Assembly (NCBI GenBank): GCA_002633005.1
Contig: NMRA01000026.1
Coordinates: 152,395-189,133, forward strand
Length of the DNA stretch: 36,739 nt
Reading direction: 5' to 3'
Source: Phoronis australis
Lineage: Eukaryota; Phoronida; Phoronidae
The notes beneath the pieces are model-generated. The model had not been told where the DNA came from. It saw nothing but the letters and a program-made list of their open reading frames with translations, and searched no databases. Made by a program: the position numbers and the translations under genes. Shown here in pieces: positions 1-11,989 of the stretch. The first letter of the stretch is position 1. Every line of letters starts with the position of its first letter.

Positions 1-1639
1 TTAACACTAACTTAACATTCAACTATGAGTGAGTTGGCATGCAACTTTTTCAGACGGACTTATCAGGCACTGATCCACCACCAGCCTAACAAATTTACAT
101 GCCGTCTGATCTGTAGCCTAATAATGTTGATCGTCTAATAATTAGATCAGTTGACGCAACTGAAAATAAATCAGCTGATATACCAGTGCAGTGATTGAAA
201 TTTAATTTTTCTAAATCAGATGCTCAAACCATAGTCAATCGATTTACACTTTAAGGTAATCGACGTTTGACGAAATGGACAGTGGCTTCCATCGTCCTCA
301 CATTTCGACGGCGACGATGGCCACTTAGGCACTTTAATTTAATTGCACCTACCTAAGTAATTAATGTTTACAAAAAATTGAGACTACGGCAGGGGATGAC
401 GGCCACTTGGGCATGTTGTTTGCAAACATCTACTCCATTTAACCTTCTCAAAGATTGTTGACTTAAAGTGCTTTAAAATCACACCCACAGTATCTAACGC
501 CATATGATTATTCCTTAGCGCAAGCAGTGTAGATGTGGCAACTGAATGGAGTGTTCGAAAACCAGGATTGCAGGAGTATTTGTTTAAACTGGGAACAAAT
601 GAAAACATTAACGACCTCCTCAGAGGCATCTCTCTACGCGGTATTTCTAAACTTATAGGAACATAATTTGCCGAAAAGTATCAGGCATATGGAATACCTA
701 TGGTATGATCATCGACTCTACTTGGTCAGCAGTATTGTCTAAGGCCGAGGCAGCCAAGGGGCTGAACAAGTTAAAAAACAACTGGTGATAATACTGAATT
801 ACACATGGAAAACACCAATATGTATATTTCAAAAACACGTACCTGTTTTTGAAAGCTATACTTCTTTCTCTTTCTTGAAATGTGGCCCATAATGTACTTT
901 TCCTGCTAATAAATGGTGCACTCATGTTTCAGAATGTTCCTATCTTCTTCAGGTTAATTGGGTGTTTCAGATTTTGGAAGTATGATTGATTTTCTTGGGA
1001 AATCTGGGATAACATCTGTATCACTTTCAGCAACTTCAGCTTTAGTACTACTGTTGGTGCCTTGAAACGTTGCTATGCCGTTCTATGTCCTTTCAATTTT
1101 CTGGTCTAACACTTGGTGTTCTAGTCTACAGCACTCAGCAGTATACAATGTAGGCTACCAGGACATGCAGCTGTTTTCTGCACAAACGTTTGTGACACCT
1201 CTTCTGCTTTTTGATCTACTGATCTACAGAGTTCCACATTCAATCAGATTTCGTCAGCAAGCTTTCCTAAGCTTCTTTAGGCTCTGACATCACAATGTTG
1301 TGCTGTTTGATAAACCTTGAATTATACAGGCATCACGCTCCATGGGAGCAGCCATATTGAAGTAACTAAGCACAATAATACAATCTGGCTCTCTGATTGG
1401 TCAATTCAATAGAAAAGCGTCATCAAGTGGCAGGAATGTGCATCATATTTTGTGCAACAAAAACACCTTTTTTCAAAAAATGTGCAAGTGTAGACGTGGG
1501 AACTTTTTGTAATTTGGTTTATAGGTATATTATCTGGGCACATAGAAAAAACTAGGTTGCCCCCCCAAAGTACTCACAAGGATGAACGCTACGAGATCTG
1601 GCCCACCGACTATATCTCCTCAGTCGTTATTCATGCGTT
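1..1639. other. No gene recognised; AT-rich flank
   Basis: Only short open frames without recognisable domains occur. Reading 675-1290 on the minus strand gives scattered protein-like patches interrupted by stops, possibly a decayed transposon, but no family can be named. Confidence 0.4.
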
Positions 1640-1727
1640 TGTGACAGAAGCGCCATCTAGTGATGGAGAGTTCAGTCAAGGCTGTGTCCGTTTCCAGAAG
1701 CCAGAGGAGGCATAGAACAGTTCTCAC

Positions 1728-1750
1728 TGGGTTTTGCCCAGCAAAACCCA
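1728..1750. repeat. Perfect 10-bp hairpin in the left LTR insert
   Basis: TGGGTTTTGC, a 3-base loop CCA, then GCAAAACCCA. It lies at the start of the segment that interrupts the left LTR, so it may belong to the inserted element. Confidence 0.5.
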
Positions 1751-2547
1751 CATCACTTGATTTGTCACCTTTTCTTCACTCTGTCAAAAACAGGATGCAA
1801 AGAATGACATGTTTTCAGTTATTTCACATAAAAAGCCCTGCAGATGAGCGCAAAAACTTTATTCTCTCTTGTAATTGGCCTTTCATTCCCACTGAAAACC
1901 AAGCTAGACTAAGAAAAATTGGGGCAAAAAGTGCAAAATCGGCACTTTTCACCCCAAAATCACAACTTCCCTGGCGATGCACGACTAAAACCAACAATAG
2001 ATTCTGAAAGAAAATGTCCTGCAGATTCCGAAAATGTGGTCCAAAAGTACTGTCAACCAACTAGTTTTTGGCACTTCTGGCTTGTTTGAGGGCTACCTAA
2101 AATCGCCGCCAATTTCTCAGTCGCTACCCAACAATGCACAATTGCAACAGGGGCCCGCCATCTTGAAGAAGAGTGCAGCTTCAGATGAGAAAGTGGCCTT
2201 TTTATTCTCAGCATGTTCACAAATGCAAACAAACCACATTCACTGAGCCTACATGCAATGCCCACCTACAAAATGCCCCCAAACTTGGCCTATCCCAAAA
2301 TTTTGATATTTTGGCAGTGCAAATTGGCCGCGGCCGCAGCCTAACTATTCAGTGCCACCAGAATGGTCCATTAAATTTTAAAGGGGCGTCCATTCGTGAA
2401 TCCCCACAAAGAGGATTTTGGTCGGTTTGGGGGTGAGAATATCTTCTGCACAGTAAAATGTGCATTTTAATGGAGTTGCCAACCCGAGGGTTGAGCGTAC
2501 AAAGAAAATTCCTACGGTAGACTTAGTAACTTCAATGTGTCTAAGGG

Positions 2548-3786
2548 ATGGTGCCTCCTCATTTGGCATCATTTAACGTGAACGCACTCGATGGGCTCGA
2601 CCCTGAACAGGCTGCCAAGGTTAGGGCACTGATTTTGAATTTGGTTGATGTTTTTGAGGGTCCAAATGGAGAATTGTGTCTCACTGATAGAGTCCGACAT
2701 AAAATCCATACGGCAAACTGTCATCCCATTAAATGTACTCCGTGACGCATTCCTTCTCACAAAGTGAAACTGTGGATCAGGAGAATGAGAAAATTGTTTC
2801 TCTAAGTATCATTAATTATGGCTGCAGTCCTTTTGCATCTAGTAAATCTTTGGTTCCTAAAAAGGCAAATAGTTGTGGGTGAAAAGAATTGGACACTTTG
2901 ATGACGCGGTATTTAGAACAAATTTTCATTCGTTCACATAACTCTGGTTTTAGGCTGAAGCCTAACAAGTGCGAATTTAAGATTTAGGGCATGTGGTTTA
3001 AACAGAAAAGCTTGGGACCAAGCAGAAGTTGAAGTGGTTGAGTGTTGATCTCGTCCACTAGGTTTCACTGATGTATGGAGTTTTTTGAGTGCGCATCCTA
3101 CTATCGAGAGTTCATTTCCGAGTGTTCAAAGATCGCTGCTCGTTGACGCACTGACGAAGTAAAATCGTAAATTCACATTGAATGACATATGTGAGGATCC
3201 TTTTAATAGTTTGAAGAATGCGTTGACTAATCAACAAATTTTGTGATTTTGCGATAGGGATGGAGGTCAATTCATTTCAGACACAGACGCAAGTGCCTTT
3301 AGCATCTCAGGTGTTTTGTCTCAGGTACAGAATGGTGAAGAGAAAGCTCAGAGTAGGAGCCTACAGTGTATGCTAGCAAAACTTTGTCTAGGTCTCAGCA
3401 GTAATATTGTGCTACCTATCGTGAATTACTGGCCGTAGTGACGTTTGTAAAACATTTCTGTAGTTACTTGTGAGGTAGGAATGTTACTGTAAGATCAGAT
3501 TATACTTACAGTTGGTTACTGTTGACAGAATACATGTATCTTTGTTGTGCTCGTACAGTGGAGTTCTTTATTCCAACAGTTCTGCACATTATGGACAAGG
3601 ATCCCTCGGATATCTAACATGCAGTACCCAATGATTCTGCATGCACCATCGACTGTATACGAGGGTCACTCGGGTGATGAAAGAACCTCAAGAGAGGGTC
3701 GGGAGAATACTCCGCCGCCAGCAACTGTAAACACAATGACCAACAGGAGGGGCGGCGTTATTCGCCAGCCGTCGAAGTTCAGTTAG
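2548..3786 (+). pseudogene. Gypsy pol remnant (pre-RT, RT end, RNase H, pol C-terminus)
   Basis: Frame 2548-2745 carries the linker before reverse transcriptase (acidic, then RHKIHT...HPIKCTP). After a stop and frame changes, 2905-2985 reads a thumb-side RT motif, RLKPNKCEF. Near 3090 comes SYYREFI. Near 3280-3460 come RNase H-like motifs (SDTDAS, VYASKTLS, YRELLAVV). The frame ending at 3786 closes with NRRGGVIRQPSKFS, typical of gypsy pol C-termini. The RT palm with the YxDD motif and nearly all integrase are missing, and several stops and shifts are present. The element cannot be autonomous. Confidence 0.75.
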
Positions 3787-4049
3787 ATGAACTCAATTAA
3801 TTGCAGGATTCTAGAGGATGGAACCATTGGCGATGTTTGAATGAGAAAACGTTTCACTGGGGACCTTCGGCGACGTACATTTATATTTAATAGTTCATTT
3901 ACGTTTGGTATGACTTTGTTTGTATATTCTGTAGTGTGAATGACGTAAGCGTTTGGTAACTTGCTATATGTTTTTCAAATTTTAGTTATTTTTATTTTCT
4001 CTCACGGTTTTAATCTTTGTACACAGTACATTAGATCCGATAGCAGGAG

Positions 4050-4371
4050 TGTGACGGGAAGCGCCATCTATTGATGAAGGTGTGAGTCGAGGCTATGTCC
4101 GCTTGCAGAAGCCAGAGTAGTCAATTATATTTTAAAGTGGTGTCTATTGGAGAATCCCTTCATGTGGTACATGTACTTGTACTTCCACTTACCATTTCGA
4201 ATGGATTTTACGTTTAATTTGAGATTCCTATTTCAGCATATTCGCAGTGCGCATTCTAGTATAAATATAGGCCCACTAGACACACTCAGGCTTTGAATTC
4301 TGCCGGTTTTCTGTCGTATCCGCAAGGAATTCCAACCAAACTAATAACTGTTTCTTATTTGGGTCGTTACA
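4050..4371 (+). repeat. 3' LTR of the gypsy relic
   Basis: Starts TGTGAC and ends GTTACA, a near-perfect terminal inverted pair. It contains a TATA-like TATAAATATAGG near 4260, as expected of an LTR promoter. The preceding AGCAGGAG could be the polypurine tract. The end point is inferred from the terminal pair. Confidence 0.55.
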
Positions 4372-5318
4372 TTCGGACTTCAGCATTTTCGCATATTTAT
4401 CTAGCTTAGCTATTTTTCTTGGATGATTTTGGTTATAGTGGAGATAACGACTTTAACTATTGGTGTGATGCAAGTTTGTAGATTGTATTTTATATTTAGC
4501 GAAAAGTAAACTAATTTTTTATATCTACTTCTCTCTTGTTTGACTCTCTATGAGTTGTTGCAATTGTTTTTTCGTGTGCGAGACGAACTCGCAACAAAGT
4601 AAACAACACTGCAATAATCTTTATCGGTTATGAACAGTCGAGCTTTAGATACTAAATAGATCGATGCTGGTCGCTCCACCGATTGCCGTTACATGTTCAT
4701 GACGGAAACACACGAAGTAAGAAATACACAAACCAATCACTTTATTTAAAGAACGGATTCAGGCCGTCAGTCAGCCTGCTGCCCGAAGATTTTCTTTATT
4801 GGTGTGGATAATCGTCGCATGTTCTGCAGGAATACCATACAATGGCCACACTAGCTTCTGATCGGCTTACACTGAGATGGAGTGTTATGACAAGGAATAC
4901 AGACCTGAACACGATAATTCCGAGAAAATTTGCGTTTCTTTGATTAACGATGCCCTCGTTGTGCTGTCTAGCCATTGCTTGATAGACGCGTACCTACCGG
5001 ATTACGCAATTGCGGTTTGTCAGAAGCTGACTTTGGGATTGTTTAAATGATAGCCATGCTTTGAGATTTTGCGTGGATGACGAGAGAATGTATTAATTAA
5101 TGTATTGTATGGTAACCACTAATTAAAACAAGTGAAACCTGTTGTAAATTAAGAAAACTAACAACGAAGAAGAGTAACTGCTAGCGCCCTCTGTAAGGAT
5201 TACTTAATCAATCGACTATTGTGTAATCGAAGCTATCCAAGCTGTAGGACTCGAAACTGTGTGGATGAGTCCCGTTGGTGAATCTTCAAACTAACACACA
5301 TTGTATTGCGACAGTGCA
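4372..5318. other. No gene recognised
   Basis: AT-rich DNA between the gypsy relic and the 64-bp array. All frames are short and no domain or repeat family was recognised. Confidence 0.4.
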
Positions 5319-5570
5319 CTTGCTGGTCACAGTCATTTCATGACGCAACACTTGCAGGCATTCTCTTCTAGCCATGGTTTCTCTTACTAGTCACAATCCC
5401 TCGTGACGCAGCGCTTGCAGGCAGTATCATTTATTCACGATTCCTCTTGCTGGTCACAGTCTCGCGTGACGCAACACTTGCAAGCAGTATCTTGCTATAC
5501 CCATGTTTCCTCTTGCTGGTCACAGCCTTTCGTGACGCAAAACTTGCTGACAGTGTCTTACTACCCACGA
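5319..5570 (+). repeat. Tandem repeat, four units of about 64 bp
   Basis: Units begin with CTTGCTGGTCACAG or a variant at 5319, 5383, 5446 and 5512. Each holds GTCAC, a spacer of about 8 bases, GTGACGCA (or ATGACGCA in the first), then ACTTGCAGGCAGT or similar. The dyad GTCAC...GTGAC is kept better than the rest of the unit. Confidence 0.85.
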
Positions 5571-8349
5571 TAGAAGTCAGAATCTCTTAGTTAACTTCCT
5601 TTTCGTTAACCCTTGCCCTTGCCATAAGCCTCCTTAGAATCTTCCACGAGATGGCTCTGTTGCACAATTTTTGCTTTGCAACGTAGCAAGTCTTCTAGCT
5701 TCAACTATGGAAGACATTTGATATACTCGTCAAACATAAACATGACTTTGACAACGAAACTATTCCGTCTTCAAAAAGACTTTTATTGTTTATTTGATTA
5801 CAGGTGCCAGTTAAGTGACAATGTAATTTTATACTTTTGCACGAGATGTTTCTGTCACGCGGCCGTACTGGAAAACTAAGTCTTTGACCCTTTTTGTGTA
5901 GTAGGCGAAGACCAAATAGAAAAAAGAAAAAACAAACGGATATTTAAAAAGAATTTATCGAAAAATTAAAACTGTATTGCGCCCCCTCAAATACAGTACG
6001 ATAACGTTTTACAATTTTCGGTCAAAATAGAATATTAACTTTCTGCAGGAAACAAGGGTGTACGAACTAAGAAGAAAGTGTAGAAGCTACGTTAATAGTG
6101 TACGGATTAGAAGAAAATAATAATACTCCTTCAGAGGACCATGTGAAAATTAATTGGAAGGTAAAAAATTGTTCTTCTTGAATGATACTGGGTGTGGTAA
6201 AAATAGAATGTGCTCCGGCGGTTACGGCACATGTATATTAATTGTGAACTCTAGTTTATTATCTCTGAGAAACTGTGATGTAGAAATTTAACTAAAAATC
6301 AACTATTCAATATAATTATAAACTGATTAGACATTGAGATAATTAAACTCGTCTTTGCCGTTACTCATATGTCTGTACCATCACCCAAAATTGTATCAGT
6401 AAAAATTATAAAAATTTAACGATAAAGACATATTAAAAGCCTCATCAATCAAAAATGGATTTCAAGTTTTTCATAGTGACATGTAATAAAAACGTAATAA
6501 ATAAGCATCCTCTTATGGTAAAAAATTAATTATTACCTATGCCATTGCATTCTTTGTATATTTAAGGTAACGGAGAAAAGAATAAGTGCGACGTGGGCAA
6601 TTTTGATATTTACCATTCAATAAAACAGAAAATGAAAAGTTTCTGCACAAGCAGACTGTACTTACATTCTGGTCTTTTCTTTGAACAGTGACCTGTGGTG
6701 CAAGTGCGACTGACTCGTAATTCAGAGAACAAGAAATGTTTAGGGTAGACATAACAAGCCATTTTTGAAAATTTTATTTAAAAAATAATAACATTCTCTT
6801 GATTGAAACGATACACTGTTTTGCAGTTTACTCTGTTACAACTAATTGTATTTCAAACTCTACTACTAAGTAACGGTAATGACATTAAAGACAGTGGACA
6901 AGGAAAATCCTTAGTACATAATTATATATTTTGACGACGAATGACAAATAAAATTCCAGACATACAGAGCGCTAGTTGGTACTTCAAAAACATATGCAGA
7001 ACATTTTACAGAGCTGGCCATGTCTTTACTGTTACTTGTCAATTCAGTCAACATTAGCGCCATACCACTGAAGCACTGCCGCTGCGTCAGTTTCTTGTTT
7101 CATGGAAAAAGTGTATCCATTCCGTGTCCTTACTTGTGATCTTTTAACCTTCAACTTACAAACTAAAATTGGCAGACCTCATTCAGACCACAGCCACAAA
7201 AACACAATAGTATTACAATGAAAATTGTTACTACGACATTCACGGCGACGACAACAACACAAAATCATAGTTACCTTTTTGTGTTCGCGCAGTTGGCGGG
7301 AGGGGTGGTGGGTGGGTGGGTGCTGTGGGTGGGGTTGCACATTTTCTCTCCTGCCCTAACCCTCACCTTTAAAAAGAACTACCCACACCTCAAATGGACA
7401 TGGCACGTTTTGCCGCTACAAAATCACCTCACTCCAGCCATTTACGTGAGCTTGAGCATTTCCTCAACGAAGGAAACCAAAGATAGACTTTGAGTGCAGT
7501 TGCAACGAATTCATGGAGACGGAAAGTGACATTTTCCCAATAATAAACCATCTTTACAATGAAACGATTTGTGAAGTGAATCTGCTTTACATCACGTCTT
7601 TGTGAAAACAGCACTACAATACAACGATTCATGACAAGTTTACTTGATCTTATTTACCCTCGGTCTCCGGCGGCAGCTGCTAAGGATTAGATTGTAACGT
7701 ACATGTAGGAAGCATAGTTCTCACAAAGCTTTGCCTGACAATACGAACATCGCTAGACTTTCTTCTCGTGTGAATAAAATGAAAAGTGTCACCTCAAAAT
7801 TGCAACACATGTCAACTGAAACGTTATTCAGTGTCATATTTTGGCTCTTTCCTGCACACCACAAAGGAATGCAATATTAGAAAATGAACGACAAAAATCA
7901 AACACTTCTCAGCAAAAGTCTGCCTTCATTACGCTGTTTTATTACAAAATGAAACACAAATCGCAGCCATGTCATTCCACCCCAGGAACGAAACAAACTA
8001 TGCCCGCATTCAGCTCGCGATGGCAAATTTAATTAGGAAAAATCGCATTACATGTTTTGTGCCTAACTCAGTGGCTCACACACGCATACATGTACACATC
8101 ATCGGAGTGACAAGCAAAGGCAGACTACAGGAAGAGAAATCCAGTAGAATATTCATTTGTTTCTAAAATCCAGAAAAGAACGGAAATGGCTGGTTCCACT
8201 TGTAGAGACTGTTTGACAAAGGTATGTAGGTAAGCCTTATACCTGCAGGGCCTGGTGCCTAATGGCAAACTCGAACTCGACTCAAAGTCTCATTTTCAAG
8301 TCAACAAGAGTACAGACCCGACAAATGGGTTAAAAAAAACATTGCAGGT
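5571..8349. other. No gene recognised apart from a G-rich tract
   Basis: AT-rich sequence with only short frames. The one notable element is the G-rich tract at 7298-7334, listed separately. Confidence 0.4.
7298..7334 (+). other. Strong G-quadruplex candidate
   Basis: Seven runs of three or four G (starting at 7298, 7302, 7310, 7314, 7318, 7327 and 7331) with loops of mostly one to four bases, one of them six. This is far above the usual four-run minimum and stands out in AT-rich surroundings. Confidence 0.7.
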
Positions 8350-8999
8350 GGCCTGATGTCTTTTGCGTTGCATCAGACGTTCGCAGGCCACATGGTTGGG
8401 CCCATTGCACAAGCACCTGAGCAAAAGTACGAGAGCCCAATTATGGCTCTTCGTGAAGAAAGTTTTTAAGTCTGCCAGTCTCCTTTAGGAAGACGGGCAG
8501 ACGTTTCCATTTGTTGCCATGCACTATACGTTGTAGGCACGTAACAGTGCCATCCAGTGGGTTGTTCCTTAGCCTATAAAAAGCTGGGCAAGATTCAACC
8601 AGGTGTTTAAGAGATTCTACCTCAGTACCTCACTCGGACCACACTGGGCTCCCCATATGCCCAGTAATGTGTTTGTGTCGGGCTAGGTTACAGTGGCCCG
8701 TCAAAATTTGAATGACGTGTCTTATACGCAATCTATCTAGACTCAGAAGATCTTTTTGAACGTTTTGGTTCGATCACGTTGGGAAAATTCTCCTTGGTCT
8801 CTCTGCAGGAGTTAAGTGATGCCCACTGGACTGCTGACAAAGGCGTTACTAATAACTTAAAAAATAATTGCGGGCGATCTCGTACACGTTGAGCAAGACG
8901 TGAGCAGACTGCGCAAGTGGGCCCATTGCCCTGATCATCTGGAACCATCCTTCGTACGTTATTAGTTTTTACACTTGACTCGAAATTTATGTAAGGCAC
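8350..8999 (-). pseudogene. LINE (non-LTR retrotransposon) C-terminal relic
   Basis: On the minus strand the frame 8999-8733 holds WASLNSCRETKENFP. After a frame change near 8745 the reading continues with LTGHCNLARHKHITGHMG, then SPVW, then a stop, then ESLKHLVESCPAFYRLR. The LTGHC...H...MG and HLxxxCPxxxxxR blocks are typical of the RNase H / zinc-knuckle tail of LINE pol proteins. One zinc-ligand Cys reads Trp and the next is close to a TGA. At least two stops and one frameshift show it is dead. No target duplication was identified. Confidence 0.65.
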
Positions 9000-11727
9000 G
9001 TTCGTTATAGTTCATAACATTTCACCAATACCGCACTGACGCACTGTATCAGTTCCGCTTCTTTTAATCCGAACTCAGTCATACAATATACTAAAACACT
9101 TACATTCCTGGCTGAGGTCTGAGATCTGAGAAGTTTCCGTTCAAAAAGCCGACGATTACGCATTAGAGGGCGCACTTCGCGCAGAGATTGTTTATGCGTC
9201 CGCGTTCAACTTTTGTGAGACTGATTTCGTGTAAAAAGTGTGATGGGACTGAGAAACCAAGAGACAGAGAGAAAAAGAGTTAGCTGTAGAGTTGTGTTGT
9301 TATAATATTATGGCGTTTTGTTTCCCTTTAAAATTTTACATAAACAATCAATCAATTAATAATTATTTATTTTTGTGACCTGTATCAATTGCTACTCAGC
9401 CACAATTTGGGCTTATAAGTCACCATTTCAGAAGAAAACGTACAAGAATAAGCAACGCCTACGTGTATACAATGACAAAAAGGAAATCAGACCAACTTTT
9501 TTCGCCTAAGAAATGCTTTATTAATTAAACTGATGACATAAATGTTTGCGTTAGCGTCTATATAAGCACAATGTTTTACGATATTTTTGGATTGCTTTAT
9601 GTTGATGTGGCCTTGGGCGTTATTTTTTGAATATGGAAACTACGGCCGCCATTTTGCGAATCTTTATTTTGCTTATTACTTCATTATCAAGTACGCACGT
9701 ACATTGTTTTACTTGTAATTTATGTTTTGAGGTGACTACTTTTTAAATGAGGTGAATAAACCGAGAATTAAGTAAATCATTATTTAAAAATATTCTGCTT
9801 ACATCCGAGGTACATGTACCAAGTATTACTTATGGGATTGATATTGGCATCCATCTTTCTGTGGTCAATTCATTTAGTGAAATAACTTGTAAGGTTGTTA
9901 CATTAAGAATGTGAATAATTTATACAGATAATTGCCGCCATAAGTTTAAATTCTGTTTCTGCTCGTAATTTCTATACGGATAACTCCTTGTAAATCATTA
10001 TGACAATTGCACACATGTTTTCGTGGATAGCCATTTTATGAAATCAGTAGCGGGTCAATACATCATAATTTCCATAATTAGCACATTTTTGAGTGCTTCC
10101 CTTACAAACTTCATTCAAAAATATGCGATCAGGGTATGCCAGTTATTAAAACAATTACAAACACAAAGTGTGATAATGACACTATTTCAACAAAAGATAG
10201 TGTTTACAGCTGATAACGCAATGACATGTTATTGACTGGGGGAGATACCTCCATAATCGTGCCTCTAACTGTATCTCTTTTTCTGTGAAAGCGGCAGTTT
10301 TAACACTTGCTTTAAAGTTACTGGGTTTCAAGAATTCATATATTTTGATAGCCTGATTATAACACAATGTCATGTCTATAATATCTATAAATTTCTACAA
10401 AATACAGATATATCTTTTACCGTTATCTTCCTTATAGCTTTAATACAATAAAATTAGTCCTTTAAAATATATTCTACTCATATTTGCGATTTTCCACGGG
10501 TGATTAATCCATAGGCCTTTAACAAAATCCGTTTACGTTTTTTTAGTAATATGGTCCACAAACCCTACATTTTAAGCTGGGAGAGTGCATTTGGCGAAAT
10601 TATGGTTATTCCAGTGCCCTGCCCAATAACTCAAAATCCTAGATCCGCCTCTGTGATTTGACGTAGGTGACGTGGGAATGATTGAGGACTGATACCCTAG
10701 TCTTTATCAGAATCAGAAATGCTTATTGTATGCCGGTCTTGGCCGCATAATACAATTTACAGTACTCAACTTCACAAGGATAAGAAAGTTCATCTCTTAG
10801 CGCTGGTGCTTTTGGCATATAGAGTACCACTCTTTTCAAATCACAAACATGATAACTTCAAAATGAGGCAACAATTCTTAGGTTATCTTTGAAGTCTCAA
10901 GCCAGCTGCGATTGGGAGTAGAATACACTGAACTGTTCGTTTAATTGCAATTATCTGTTCGAGTTTAGACTCGAAATCTTAGGTTTGACACTGAGGTCAT
11001 CAAGTTAAAAATAGGATTACATAGACCCCCACATCAACCATACACATATACTCGAAAAAATAGACAGGAAAATGTTAAAAATATTTTAGGTTATCTTTTC
11101 AGTTAATAGATTTAAACTCAGTCAGTGTTTTATACGGCAAATCCACCTGTGTGAACATGTATTACGATGCATGTTTTCGGTATCAGACGGAAATACATGT
11201 ACACATTGCCTTTTAGATTTTGCTTGCTTCACACTCGGATTGTCGTGTATGAGTTCTCCTGCCTGGAACACTACCCCACCCATAGTAGAATCGAACTACC
11301 CGAGATTTTATATCGTTTTGTAGGGTCGTGAAAAAGACAATACTTTTGATTCACCCAAAATTATTGTGTCCCAATGTATAAGAGTGCGGTCTCTCCCTGC
11401 AATGTCGATGGTCTCGCCCAGAGTCACGGTCACACTTGTAGAAAGGGCAGCTGTTGTTTAAAGTGTCCAAACGTTTGATGGGTGTGGAGCGTTACAAATT
11501 ATAATTTGTGAAGTAGTTATGTCAATTATAATATGTGAAAATAAGATCACAAACGGTGACCTGCAACAGATGGATATTTTTTAATACTGCCAAATGTGAA
11601 AAAGGGTAAGTTTCTAACTTGTTGACTTTCTAAAAGCGCGTGTATCTTGTTTTCAAGGGGCACCTGTCAAACGAATGACATTTGAAACAACAATTTAATC
11701 GCAATTTTTAAATTGAATTCCAATGTC
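9000..11727. other. No gene recognised upstream of the transporter
   Basis: AT-rich DNA with short frames only. It should contain the transporter promoter and perhaps a 5' exon, but no splice-consistent N-terminal coding exon could be identified. Confidence 0.4.
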
Positions 11728-11737
11728 TTATAAAGGG
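11728..11737 (+). promoter_or_regulatory. TATA-like box 68 bp before the transporter ATG
   Basis: TTATAAAGGG lies 60 to 70 bases before the ATG at 11797. It could place a start site near 11760 and give a short unspliced 5' UTR. The intervening TTATTTCAG also fits a splice acceptor, so an upstream exon is equally possible. A strong donor-like GGTAAGT at 11605-11611 would leave a 185-bp intron. The sequence does not decide between these. Confidence 0.3.
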
Positions 11738-11790
11738 AATAAAAGTAAAAGAAATTTTCGATTAATAATATTTGAGTGAACTTATTTCAG

Positions 11791-11989
11791 ACTCAGATGT
11801 GGTGCAGACGAAATCTACTCCTTCTGCTGACAGTCAGTGGTGTATTCATGGGCGTGGTGCTTGGGTTGTGTCTCCCATTGGTTGAACCGAGAAATGACGT
11901 GATCTTATTGGTTAGTTTTCCTGGGGAAATCTTCATGCGCGCACTTATGATGATCATGGTTCCGCTGATTGTCACTAGCGTTGTGTCAG
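11791..11989 (+). CDS. SLC1 transporter exon 1 (TM1-TM2)
   Basis: An acceptor-like TTATTTCAG ends at 11790 and a strong donor, GTAAGA, starts at 11990. The exon is open from 11791; the first ATG is at 11797. It encodes a short basic start (MWCRRN), TM1 (about residues 7-26) and TM2 with the FPGEIFMR motif (41-48), ending in VVSG with the Gly codon split after its first base. If 11790 is a real acceptor, a 5' untranslated or N-terminal exon lies upstream. If transcription starts from the TATA-like site at 11729, this is the first exon and the 5' UTR is short. Confidence 0.88.

Larger units (their letters stand above)
1640..4371 (+). mobile_element. Degraded Ty3/gypsy LTR retrotransposon
   Basis: Two related LTR-like blocks flank pol fragments. 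The start at 1640 (TGTGACAGAAGCGCCATCTA) matches the start at 4050 (TGTGACGGGAAGCGCCATCT), followed by further shared sequence to about 1710 and 4120. The left LTR then resumes similarity near 2370 (TTTAAAGGGGCGTCCATT, against TTTAAAGTGGTGTCTATT at 4130), so about 650 bp seems inserted in it. Between the LTRs lie pol remnants of a gypsy element. No clear target duplication was found, so the outer limits are approximate. Confidence 0.7.

Noticed and set aside
384-925. Minus-strand open frames of 81 and 75 codons
   Set aside because: No recognisable domain, no splice context linking them, and composition is ordinary for non-coding AT-rich DNA.
11280-11320. B-box-like AGTTCGATTCT on the minus strand
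   Set aside because: Differs from consensus at both ends and no A box or cloverleaf lies upstream.
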